A stretch of 6,419 nt of DNA from Caulobacteraceae bacterium (lineage in GTDB: Bacteria; Pseudomonadota; Alphaproteobacteria; Caulobacterales; Caulobacteraceae), in NCBI GenBank assembly GCA_947479185.1, contig CANJYY010000159.1, forward strand, positions 1 to 6,419, given 5' to 3'. The number at the start of each line of letters is the position of its first letter. The stretch's first letter is position 1. This document shows, in pieces, positions 1 through 6,267 of this stretch. Position numbers and translations under genes: made by a program. The notes below the pieces were generated by a model, which saw only the letters and a program-made list of their open reading frames with translations, was not told the DNA's origin and searched no databases.

Positions 1-180
1 GAGCCGCCGGCCTTCGGCGCCGAGGTGCTGAACGGGGAGCTGCGCGCGGGTCAGGTGCTGTCGGGCCTCCCCGGTCGGGCCATGGCCCAGCTACGGCTCG
101 ACCGCATCGAGGACGCCGCCCTGACGGTGGACGGACGCCCGGTGACGGTCGAGCGGCCGGCGTGGCCCCAGGCGATCTAG
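1..180 (+). CDS. ygfZ: YgfZ/GcvT-like folate-binding protein, C-terminal end (5' truncated)
   Basis: Frame 1 is open from the window edge to a TAG at 178-180 and gives the last 59 residues. These match the C-terminal beta-barrel end of the YgfZ/IBA57-like relatives of the glycine-cleavage T protein: a Gly-Ala-Glu-Val strand start, a Gly-Arg-Ala-Met-Ala-x-Leu-Arg-Leu-Asp segment, then a short Val-Asp-Gly hairpin and a terminal Val-Glu-Arg-Pro-Ala-Trp motif. Family members are cytosolic, bind tetrahydrofolate and help assemble or repair certain Fe-S enzymes. The diagnostic Lys-Gly-Cys-x-x-Gly-Gln-Glu motif would lie upstream of the window, so the call rests on the tail alone. A true aminomethyltransferase (GcvT) is the main alternative. 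The stop overlaps the stop of the opposing hydrolase gene. Confidence 0.68.
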   Translation, partial: EPPAFGAEVLNGELRAGQVLSGLPGRAMAQLRLDRIEDAALTVDGRPVTVERPAWPQAI

Positions 181-953
181 GTTCCGCCGGCGAAGATCGC
201 CGGCAGCGCTGCCTGAAGCGTCGAGTAGTGCGACAGGCCCGGGAACGTCCGCACCTCTGGCGCGCCCGGCAGGGCCGCCGCCAGCGCCCGCGCCATGGCC
301 GGCGGGGTCCAGCTGTCGGCCTCGCCCTGCCACAGGGCGACCGGATGGGTCAGGCCGGACAGTCGCTCCGGCGCCCAGGCGACATAGCCGAGCACCTCCC
401 GCCGATAGCCCTTCGCCCCGCCCGCCAGACCGTGGGCGAGGATTCGCCTGATCGTCGCCTGGAACGCTGGATCCCGCGCGAGACCGGCGTCCGCCCCGGC
501 CGCGCCGGCGAAGATCTGACCGAACAGCAGGCCGGGCGCGACCCGCGCCAGCGCCCCCTGCACCCCGGTCAGCAGGCCGAACAGGCCGGGGCCGCGCGCC
601 GCCAGGCCGAACACCGCCCCGCCCGCCATGTCCGGCAGGAAGTCGCCCAGCCCCAGCGGGGCCGCCGGCGACACCAGGTCCAGCCGCACGTCGCGACCGG
701 CGATCCGCAGCGCCACCTCGATCGCCACGACCGCCCCCAGCGAAAACCCGACGAGCCGGATCGGACCCGCCGGATACCGGGCGAGCACCGTCGCCGTCAG
801 ATGGTCGAGATGGCCTCCCAGCGGCAGGTCGGGCCGGTCGGTGGCCCGGTCCGGCGCGAACAGGCCTGACGGCAGGCGCCCCGCCGCGACCAGCGACAGC
901 TCGTCCGGCGACCCCGGCTGACCATGAAAATAGACAAACTGATCCGCCGCCAT
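177..953 (-). CDS. Alpha/beta-fold hydrolase
   Basis: A 258-residue alpha/beta hydrolase of unknown substrate. From the chosen start, the oxyanion-hole motif His-Gly-Gln-Pro-Gly-Ser follows the first strand (residues 10-15). The nucleophile elbow Gly-Phe-Ser-Leu-Gly has Ser71. The acid is Asp213 in Gly-Glu-Ala-Asp-Ser-Trp, and the base is His242 in Leu-Ser-His-Tyr. The middle (about residues 105-190) is a Gly/Ala/Leu-rich cap-like region. No signal peptide is seen, so it is probably cytosolic. The frame is open upstream with ATGs at 992 and 1040, but the 29 extra residues do not look like the fold. The ATG at 953 places the first strand right after the start, as is usual, although AGGA touches the ATG and is too close to be an ideal ribosome site. 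The gene is divergent from tag and convergent with the ygfZ-like gene. Confidence 0.8.
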   Translation of the reverse strand: MAADQFVYFHGQPGSPDELSLVAAGRLPSGLFAPDRATDRPDLPLGGHLDHLTATVLARYPAGPIRLVGFSLGAVVAIEVALRIAGRDVRLDLVSPAAPLGLGDFLPDMAGGAVFGLAARGPGLFGLLTGVQGALARVAPGLLFGQIFAGAAGADAGLARDPAFQATIRRILAHGLAGGAKGYRREVLGYVAWAPERLSGLTHPVALWQGEADSWTPPAMARALAAALPGAPEVRTFPGLSHYSTLQAALPAIFAGGT

Positions 954-1068
954 TCCTGCACCGTTCGACTCGCTGTGGTCCGACCGTAGCATCGCCGGCC
1001 AGCCGATCAGACGAACGGCGGCCCCGAACCGTGACATCACGCCGGCGATGCGAGGTCCGGCCGCAGCC

Positions 1069-1076
1069 GCTAGACT
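1069..1076 (+). promoter_or_regulatory. Candidate -10 element for a leaderless tag transcript
   Basis: GCTAGACT matches the first six positions of GCTANAWC, the Caulobacter housekeeping -10 consensus. It ends 6 bases before the tag ATG, so transcription would start on or next to the start codon. No Shine-Dalgarno sequence precedes the ATG. The -35 region is a poor match, so this is a moderate call. Confidence 0.4.
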
Positions 1077-1082
1077 GTCCCC

Positions 1083-1673
1083 ATGACCGACTCACCGCCC
1101 CGCTGCGCCTGGCCCGGAACCTCGGACGCCCTGTATCTCGCCTATCACGACGAGGAATGGGGCGTGCCCGAGTACGACTCGCGCGCCCTGTGGGAGAAGC
1201 TGGTGCTGGACGGGTTCCAGGCCGGGCTCGCCTGGATCACCATCCTGCGCAAGCGCGAGGCCTTCCGCGCGGCGTTCGACAACTTCGATCCGGAAAAGGT
1301 CGCCCGCTACGGCGAGGCCGACCGGGCGCGGCTGATGGCCGACGCCGGCATCGTCCGCTCCAACGCCAAGATCGACGCGGCCATCGGCGGCGCGCGCATC
1401 TGGCTCGACATGCGCGATCGCGGCGAGGATTTCTCCGCCTTCCTGTGGGACTTCGTCGGCGGCCAGCCGATCCAGAACCACTGGCCTGACATGAAGTCGG
1501 TGCCGGTGAAGACGCCCGAGGCCGAGGCGATGGCCAGGGCCCTCAAGAAAAAGGGCTTCAAATTCGTCGGCCCGGTGATCGTCTACGCCTTCATGCAGGC
1601 GACCGGCATGGTCAACGACCACATCGGCGACTGCTTCCGCCGCGAGCCCGTCAGCCGCATGACGCGGCCATGA
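1083..1673 (+). CDS. tag: DNA-3-methyladenine glycosylase I
   Basis: A 196-residue monofunctional glycosylase that removes N3-methyladenine from alkylated DNA in base excision repair. It aligns along its length with E. coli Tag: Arg-Cys-Ala-Trp at the N-terminus, Tyr-x-x-Tyr-His-Asp-x-Glu-Trp-Gly-Val-Pro (18-29), Phe-Gln-Ala-Gly-Leu-Ala-Trp-Ile-Thr (45-53), a Lys-Lys-x-Gly-Phe-Lys-Phe-Val-Gly block and Gly-x-Val-Asn-Asp-His near the end. The zinc ligands of the family are present (Cys8, His22, His180, Cys184). Aromatic pocket residues Tyr18, Tyr21 and Trp26 are kept. The base-contacting Glu38 of E. coli Tag is replaced by Asp43, a conservative change. The start is the first ATG and puts the Cys ligand where expected. 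The stop overlaps the rnhB start (ATGA), so the two are probably one operon. Confidence 0.95.
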   Translation: MTDSPPRCAWPGTSDALYLAYHDEEWGVPEYDSRALWEKLVLDGFQAGLAWITILRKREAFRAAFDNFDPEKVARYGEADRARLMADAGIVRSNAKIDAAIGGARIWLDMRDRGEDFSAFLWDFVGGQPIQNHWPDMKSVPVKTPEAEAMARALKKKGFKFVGPVIVYAFMQATGMVNDHIGDCFRREPVSRMTRP

Positions 1674-2278
1674 GCGCCCTGCCCGACCTGACGCTCGAAC
1701 TGGCCTGCCCCTCGCCCGTCTGCGGCGTGGACGAGGCCGGGCGCGGGCCGCTGGCCGGGCCGGTCTGCGCGGCGGCGGTGATCCTCGACCACGGCCGCAT
1801 CCCGAAAGGCCTCAACGACTCCAAGAAGCTGACCGCCCGGGTCCGCGAGGCGCTCGACACGGAGATCCGCCAGTCGGCCGTCGCCTTCTGCGTGGCCTTC
1901 GCCAGCGTCGAGGAGATCGCCGAGCTGAACATCCTGCACGCCACGGGCCTGGCCATGCGCCGCGCGGTCGAGGGCCTGGGCGTCACGCCGGCCTTCGCCC
2001 TGATCGACGGCAACTACAAATTCAAGCTGCCCTGCGAGATCAGGACGGTGGTCGGCGGCGACGGCCTCAGCCTGTCGATCGCCGCCGCCTCGATCCTCGC
2101 CAAGACGGCGCGCGACCGGCTGATGGTCGAGATGGACGCGGTCTATCCCGGCTACGGCTTCGCCGGTCACAAGGGCTACGGCGCCCCGACCCACATGGCG
2201 GCGTTGAGACAGCTGGGGCCCACACCGATCCACCGCATGAGCTGGGGCGCCCTGAAGGCGATGTTCGAGGACGCCTGA
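1670..2278 (+). CDS. rnhB: Ribonuclease HII
   Basis: A 202-residue RNase HII, which cuts 5' of ribonucleotides embedded in DNA and starts ribonucleotide excision repair. The N-terminal signature [12 protein letters not shown] gives catalytic Asp21 and Glu22 and the junction-reading Gly-Arg-Gly (24-26). Asn-Asp-Ser-Lys-Lys-Leu (49-54), Leu-Asn-Ile-Leu-His-Ala-Thr (86-92) and Leu-Ile-Asp-Gly-Asn (111-115, Asp113) follow. Asp131 sits before [11 protein letters not shown]-x-x-His-Lys-Gly-Tyr (162-170) is intact. One variation: the usual Lys-Gly-Asp before the fourth acidic residue is Gly-Gly-Asp here. All four carboxylates are present, so it should be active. The ATG overlaps the tag stop by 4 bases (ATGA), which indicates translational coupling. 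It ends 7 bp from the end of the convergent acyl-CoA dehydrogenase gene. Confidence 0.96.
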   Translation: MSALPDLTLELACPSPVCGVDEAGRGPLAGPVCAAAVILDHGRIPKGLNDSKKLTARVREALDTEIRQSAVAFCVAFASVEEIAELNILHATGLAMRRAVEGLGVTPAFALIDGNYKFKLPCEIRTVVGGDGLSLSIAAASILAKTARDRLMVEMDAVYPGYGFAGHKGYGAPTHMAALRQLGPTPIHRMSWGALKAMFEDA

Positions 2279-2285
2279 CCGGCGC

Positions 2286-3455
2286 CTAGATCCCCATCTG
2301 CCGCGCCGCGAGATCGCGCATGATCTCCTCTGACCCGCCGCCGATCGCGTTGACCCGCACCTCGCGGTAGATCCGCTCGACGCGGCTGCCGCGCATGTAG
2401 CCGGCGCCGCCCATGATCTGCATCGCCTCGCGGGCGCAGTATTCCATGGTCTCGGTGGCCTGCACCTTGAGCAGGGCGATCTCGGCGATCGGCGACTCGC
2501 CTGCCTGGATCCGCCAGGCCAGCAGCTCCAGCCAGGCCTGGGTGGCGTTGATCCGCTTGTACATGTCGGCCAGCTTGTGGCGGATCACCTGGTGATCGGC
2601 GAGGCGCTTGCCGAAGGTCTTGCGGTCGCGGGCCCAGTCGATGGCGTCCTCGAGACAGACCTTCGAGAAGCCGATGGCCCCGGCGGTCATGCCGATCCGC
2701 TCGCCGTTGAAGTTCTGCATGATGCCGGAAAAGCCCATGTTCTCCTGGCCGATCAGGTTCTCGGCCGGCACCCGCACGTCGTCGAAGAACAGCTGCGCCG
2801 TGTCGGACGCCCACCAGCCCTGCTTCTTCAGCGGCTGGCGGCTGAAACCCTCGCGCTCCCGCTCGATCAGCAGCAGGGAGACGCCGCCGGCGCCGTCCCC
2901 GCCGGTGCGCACGGCGACGGTGTAGTAGTCGGCGCGCATGCCGCTGGTGATGTACATCTTGGAACCGTTGACCACCCAGTCGTCGCCGTCGCGGCGGGCC
3001 GTGGTCTTCAGGTTGGCGACGTCGGAGCCGCCGGTCGGCTCGGTGATGGCCAGGGCGGAGATCTTCTCGCCGGACAGCACCTGCGGGATGATCCGGTCCT
3101 TCATCTCCTGGCTGCCCATGCGGCGGATCGGCGGCAGGCCGATGCCGTGGCTCATCAGGCTGGCGTTGACCCCGCCGGCGCCGTGGCGGGCCATTTCCTG
3201 GCTGGTGATGATCGACAGGAAGGGGTCGGTGGCCACGCCGCCGTACTCCTCGGGCCAGCCCATGCGCAGCAGGCCGACGTCGGACGCCTTCTTGTACAGC
3301 TCGCGCGGAAACTCGCCGGCCTCGTCCCAGTCGTTGACGAACGGCATGATCTCCGCCTCGACCCAGCGGCGCAGCGTGTCGCGCCAGGCCTGGTGGTGCG
3401 GCTCGTAGAACGGGCTGGTGCGGCTGTCGTCGAGCGGGGCGAGCGGGCTGGTCAT
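2286..3455 (-). CDS. Acyl-CoA dehydrogenase
   Basis: A 389-residue, full-length FAD-dependent acyl-CoA dehydrogenase that makes the alpha,beta double bond in acyl-CoA and passes electrons to ETF. The all-alpha N-terminal domain covers about residues 15-130. Signature 1 (Ala-Ile-Thr-Glu-Pro-Thr-Gly-Gly-Ser-Asp) is at 136-145, in the beta domain. Arg-Lys-Thr-Phe-Gly-Lys (278-283), an FAD-contacting block, is in the C-terminal helical domain. Signature 2 starts at Gln346 (Gln-Ile-Met-Gly-Gly-Ala-Gly-Tyr). The Glu used as base by medium-chain enzymes (in Tyr-Glu-Gly-Thr) is replaced by Gly373. Glu252, directly before Arg253, fills the base position of isovaleryl- and long-chain-type enzymes, so an active enzyme of that geometry is predicted. 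The substrate chain cannot be read from sequence. Upstream there is GGAGG at 12-13 bases and GGAA closer to the ATG. It is transcribed divergently from the dienelactone-hydrolase-family gene across 147 bp. Confidence 0.93.
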   Translation of the reverse strand: MTSPLAPLDDSRTSPFYEPHHQAWRDTLRRWVEAEIMPFVNDWDEAGEFPRELYKKASDVGLLRMGWPEEYGGVATDPFLSIITSQEMARHGAGGVNASLMSHGIGLPPIRRMGSQEMKDRIIPQVLSGEKISALAITEPTGGSDVANLKTTARRDGDDWVVNGSKMYITSGMRADYYTVAVRTGGDGAGGVSLLLIEREREGFSRQPLKKQGWWASDTAQLFFDDVRVPAENLIGQENMGFSGIMQNFNGERIGMTAGAIGFSKVCLEDAIDWARDRKTFGKRLADHQVIRHKLADMYKRINATQAWLELLAWRIQAGESPIAEIALLKVQATETMEYCAREAMQIMGGAGYMRGSRVERIYREVRVNAIGGGSEEIMRDLAARQMGI

Positions 3456-3602
3456 GGCTTTTCCGGGTCCTCCGGCGCGTCTGTTTGCGCGCCTTGGCGT
3501 GACGGTGTCAGGCCTTACGTTGCGGGAGTCGAGAGGTGGTCCTTCCGGTCGCGCGTTAAGCGTCTATCTTGTCCGATCAGACTTCAACCCGGAGCGACCG
3601 CC
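3456..3602. promoter_or_regulatory. Divergent intergenic region, acyl-CoA dehydrogenase / dienelactone hydrolase
   Basis: This 147-bp gap must hold both promoters. On the + strand a TATCTT at 3565-3570 is a weak -10 candidate with no good -35. A GGAG at 3591-3594, 8 bases before the ATG at 3603, is a clear ribosome site for the rightward gene. One GAGTC (a GANTC methylation site) lies at 3526-3530. I see no strong operator palindrome. Confidence 0.4.
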
Positions 3603-4466
3603 ATGTGTGACGACGACATCCACCCCGGCCTCATCGTCGACCCCAGGGTCTCCCGCCGGTCTTTCGGACTGATGGCCGTGGCCGCCGCCGGCGTCGCCGG
3701 ATCGGCCCGCGCCGCCGTTCCTGTGGTCGAGAAGGAGGTCGAGGTCAGGACCGCCGACGGCGTGGCCGACGCGGTGCTCTATCATCCCGAGGGCAAGGGC
3801 AAATGGCCCGCCGTGCTGATCTGGACCGACGTCGTCGGCCTGCGCCAGGCCTTCCGCGACATGGGCCGCCGCCTGGCCGGCGAGGGCTATGTCGTGCTGG
3901 TCCCCAACGTCTACTACCGGGTCAGGCGTTCGCCGGTGATCGAGGGGAGCTTCGACTTCAACAAGCCGGAGGACCGGGCGAAACTGACCCCGCTGCGGGC
4001 CAGCGTGACGCCCGACGGCGTCGACCGCGACGCCATCGCCTATCTGGCGTTTCTCGACGCCCGGTCGCAGACCGACCACGGGAAAAAGGCCGGCGTGCAG
4101 GGCTACTGCATGGGCGGCCCCCTGTCGTTCAGAACGGCGGCCGCCGTATCCGACCGTATCGCTGCGGTCGCCAGCTTCCATGGCGGCGGGCTTGTCACCG
4201 ACCAGCCGACCAGCCCGCACCTGCTGCTGCCGAAGACGAAGGCCGAGTACCTGATCGCGGTGGCCGACAACGACGACAAGGCCGCCCCGACCGTGAAGGA
4301 CAGCCTTGCGGCGGCGATGACCGCCGCCGGCCGGCCGCACAGGATCGAGGTCTACGCCGGCGCCAGCCACGGCTGGTGCGTCCCGGGAAGCGCGATCTAC
4401 AACGAGGCCGCGGCGGAGAAGGCCTGGGCGGAGCTGCTGGCGCTGTACAGGCGGACGCTGGTGTAG
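3603..4466 (+). CDS. Tat-exported dienelactone hydrolase family protein
   Basis: A 287-residue alpha/beta hydrolase of the dienelactone hydrolase (DLH) family. The N-terminus has a twin-arginine signal: Ser-Arg-Arg-Ser-Phe-Gly-Leu at 17-23, an Ala/Val/Gly-rich core at 24-34 and an Ala-Arg-Ala|Ala site near 37/38, so the mature enzyme is probably periplasmic. The nucleophile elbow is Gly-Tyr-Cys-Met-Gly-Gly with Cys169, the cysteine that separates DLH from serine esterases. The acid lies in Ala-Asp-Asn-Asp-Asp (Asp222 or a neighbour), and His256 is in Ser-His-Gly-Trp. Asp76 occupies the place of the glutamate that tunes the cysteine in classical DLH. Classical DLH opens dienelactone to maleylacetate in chloroaromatic breakdown. 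No pathway genes are nearby, so the substrate is open. The start is the ATG with GGAG 8 bases upstream. The frame is open further upstream only as a shadow of the opposite-strand gene. Confidence 0.88.
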   Translation: MCDDDIHPGLIVDPRVSRRSFGLMAVAAAGVAGSARAAVPVVEKEVEVRTADGVADAVLYHPEGKGKWPAVLIWTDVVGLRQAFRDMGRRLAGEGYVVLVPNVYYRVRRSPVIEGSFDFNKPEDRAKLTPLRASVTPDGVDRDAIAYLAFLDARSQTDHGKKAGVQGYCMGGPLSFRTAAAVSDRIAAVASFHGGGLVTDQPTSPHLLLPKTKAEYLIAVADNDDKAAPTVKDSLAAAMTAAGRPHRIEVYAGASHGWCVPGSAIYNEAAAEKAWAELLALYRRTLV

Positions 4467-4469
4467 AAT

Positions 4470-4492
4470 TTCTTCTCCCATGGGGAGAGGGA
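4470..4492 (+). terminator. Hairpin after the dienelactone hydrolase gene, possible terminator
   Basis: The arms TCTCCC and GGGAGA close perfectly on a 3-base ATG loop (4474-4488). With two T-G wobbles the stem reaches 10 bp. It begins 4 bases after the stop codon. The run that follows (TTCATCTTT) is only partly T-rich, so termination may be weak. Short CTCCC/GGGAG palindromes of this kind are also common dispersed repeats in Caulobacter relatives (recollection, not checked). Confidence 0.45.
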
Positions 4493-4499
4493 TTCATCT

Positions 4500-5662
<1,163 letters not shown>

Positions 5663-5688
5663 GGCGTCAGTCGCGCTGAACGACCCTT

Positions 5689-5730
5689 CGTCCTTCGACA
5701 CGCCTGCTCCGCAGGCTGCTCAGGATGACT
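5689..5730 (-). repeat. Palindromic repeat R1 (CC class)
   Basis: First of six related units. It reads CGTCCTTCGACACG, then a perfect CCTGC-TCC-GCAGG hairpin (5703-5715), then CTGCTCAGGATGACT. It lies 26 bp after the ccrM stop and opens the left triplet. The strand is set by calling GTCATCCTGAG the forward reading. Confidence 0.9.
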
Positions 5731-5740
5731 TACAATCTTA

Positions 5741-5782
5741 GTCATGGTGAGCAGCGCTCGAAGAGCGCGTGTCGAACCACGC
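5741..5782 (+). repeat. Palindromic repeat R2 (GG class)
   Basis: Middle unit of the left triplet, 42 bp, opposite in orientation to R1 and R3. It reads GTCATGGTGAGCAG, then CGCTC-GAA-GAGCG (5755-5767), then CGTGTCGAACCACGC. Relative to R1, the CC/GG of the outer arms is exchanged for GG/CC and still pairs. A 10-bp spacer separates it from R1. Confidence 0.9.
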
Positions 5783-5794
5783 AAACTGCTCCTG

Positions 5795-5834
5795 CGTCCT
5801 TCGACACGGCCCTGCGGGCCTGCTCAGGATGACT
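5795..5834 (-). repeat. Palindromic repeat R3 (CC class), overlaps the nuclease stop codon
   Basis: A 40-bp unit in R1 orientation with inner hairpin GCCC-TGC-GGGC (5809-5819). It follows R2 after 12 bp and closes the left triplet. Its CTCAGGATGACTT edge encodes the last residues (Lys-Ser-Ser) and the TGA of the GIY-YIG gene on the minus strand. Confidence 0.9.
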
Positions 5835-6126
5835 TGGAGGGGTGGTGCTGACGGTTCTTCGACAGGACTGGCAGGCGATCGAACTCTCCCTTGATCAGCG
5901 CTTCCTTCTTCGCTCGCGACCAACGCTTGATCGTGCGTTCCCAGGCGATGGCCTCGTGCATGTTCTGGAACTCGGCGACGTAGACGCACTCGACCGGGAG
6001 CCTGCTCGCCGTATAGCCGCCCATCGTCCCGGCCTTGTGCTGGCCGATCCGTTGTTCGAGCGCCGTCGTCAGGCCCGTGTAGTAGCTCTGGTCACGACAG
6101 CGCAGGATGTAGACCCAGACCGCCAC
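5824..6126 (-). CDS. Single-domain GIY-YIG nuclease (YhbQ/UPF0213-like)
   Basis: A 100-residue protein consisting of one GIY-YIG domain, the fold of UvrC N-termini and some homing endonucleases. The GIY strand is Val-Tyr-Ile (5-7) and the YIG strand Tyr-Thr-Gly (16-18). Arg26 and His30 lie in Leu-Glu-Gln-Arg-Ile-Gly-Gln-His, and metal-binding Glu63 in Ala-Trp-Glu-Arg-Thr-Ile-Lys. All the usual catalytic positions are filled. Lys-Lys-Glu-Ala-Leu-Ile (73-78) ends the conserved region, and the last 10 or so residues are a polar tail running into repeat R3, which supplies the stop. No DNA-binding domain is fused. The start is a GTG; an in-frame TAA lies three codons upstream, so no longer form is possible. 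GAGG ends one base before GTG, too close for a normal ribosome site. It converges on ccrM. The biological role is unknown. Confidence 0.9.
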   Translation of the reverse strand: MAVWVYILRCRDQSYYTGLTTALEQRIGQHKAGTMGGYTASRLPVECVYVAEFQNMHEAIAWERTIKRWSRAKKEALIKGEFDRLPVLSKNRQHHPSKSS

Positions 6127-6131
6127 ACCTC

Positions 6132-6160
6132 TTTATGGCGAACTTTTTTCGACACCACAA
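6132..6160 (-). promoter_or_regulatory. Candidate promoter of the GIY-YIG gene
   Basis: On the minus strand TTGTGG (6155-6160) and CATAAA (6132-6137) are separated by exactly 17 bases that include an A6 run. The -10 ends 5 bases before the GTG, so the transcript would be leaderless or nearly so. The gene's promoter thus fits entirely inside the repeat-bounded segment. Confidence 0.45.
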
Positions 6161-6165
6161 AAGGT

Positions 6166-6207
6166 AGTCATCCTGAGCAGTCCGCGAAGCGGACGTGTCG
6201 AAGGACG
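6166..6207 (+). repeat. Palindromic repeat R4 (CC class)
   Basis: A 42-bp unit opening the right triplet. It reads AGTCATCCTGAGCAG, then the perfect hairpin TCCGC-GAA-GCGGA (6181-6193), then CGTGTCGAAGGACG. It is the inverted counterpart of R3 across the nuclease gene and starts 5 bp from that gene's candidate -35. Confidence 0.9.
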
Positions 6208-6219
6208 CACGAAGAGCCT

Positions 6220-6257
6220 GCGTGGTTCGACACGCGCTACGCGCTGCTCACCATGAC
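6220..6257 (-). repeat. Palindromic repeat R5 (GG class)
   Basis: A 38-bp middle unit of the right triplet. It reads GCGTGGTTCGACACG, then a shortened hairpin CGC-TAC-GCG (6235-6243), then CTGCTCACCATGAC. It shares the GG-class outer arms with R2 and is 12 bp from R4 and 10 bp from R6. Confidence 0.9.
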
Positions 6258-6267
6258 GATCTCTGTA

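Noticed and set aside
91..1095. Arg/Gly-rich open frame overlapping the hydrolase gene on the minus strand
   Set aside because: High-GC frame shadow; only the other minus-strand frame shows the hydrolase catalytic motifs.
2577..3602. Long N-terminal extension in frame with the dienelactone hydrolase gene
   Set aside because: The stretch lies antisense to a clearly real acyl-CoA dehydrogenase and reads as low-complexity residues; a ribosome site and Tat signal mark 3603 as the start.
5689..5730. R1 as an intrinsic terminator of ccrM
   Set aside because: The hairpin is followed by ACTTACAATCTTA and not a T tract, and the same unit occurs five more times in both orientations, so a dispersed repeat explains it better; it may still slow RNA polymerase.
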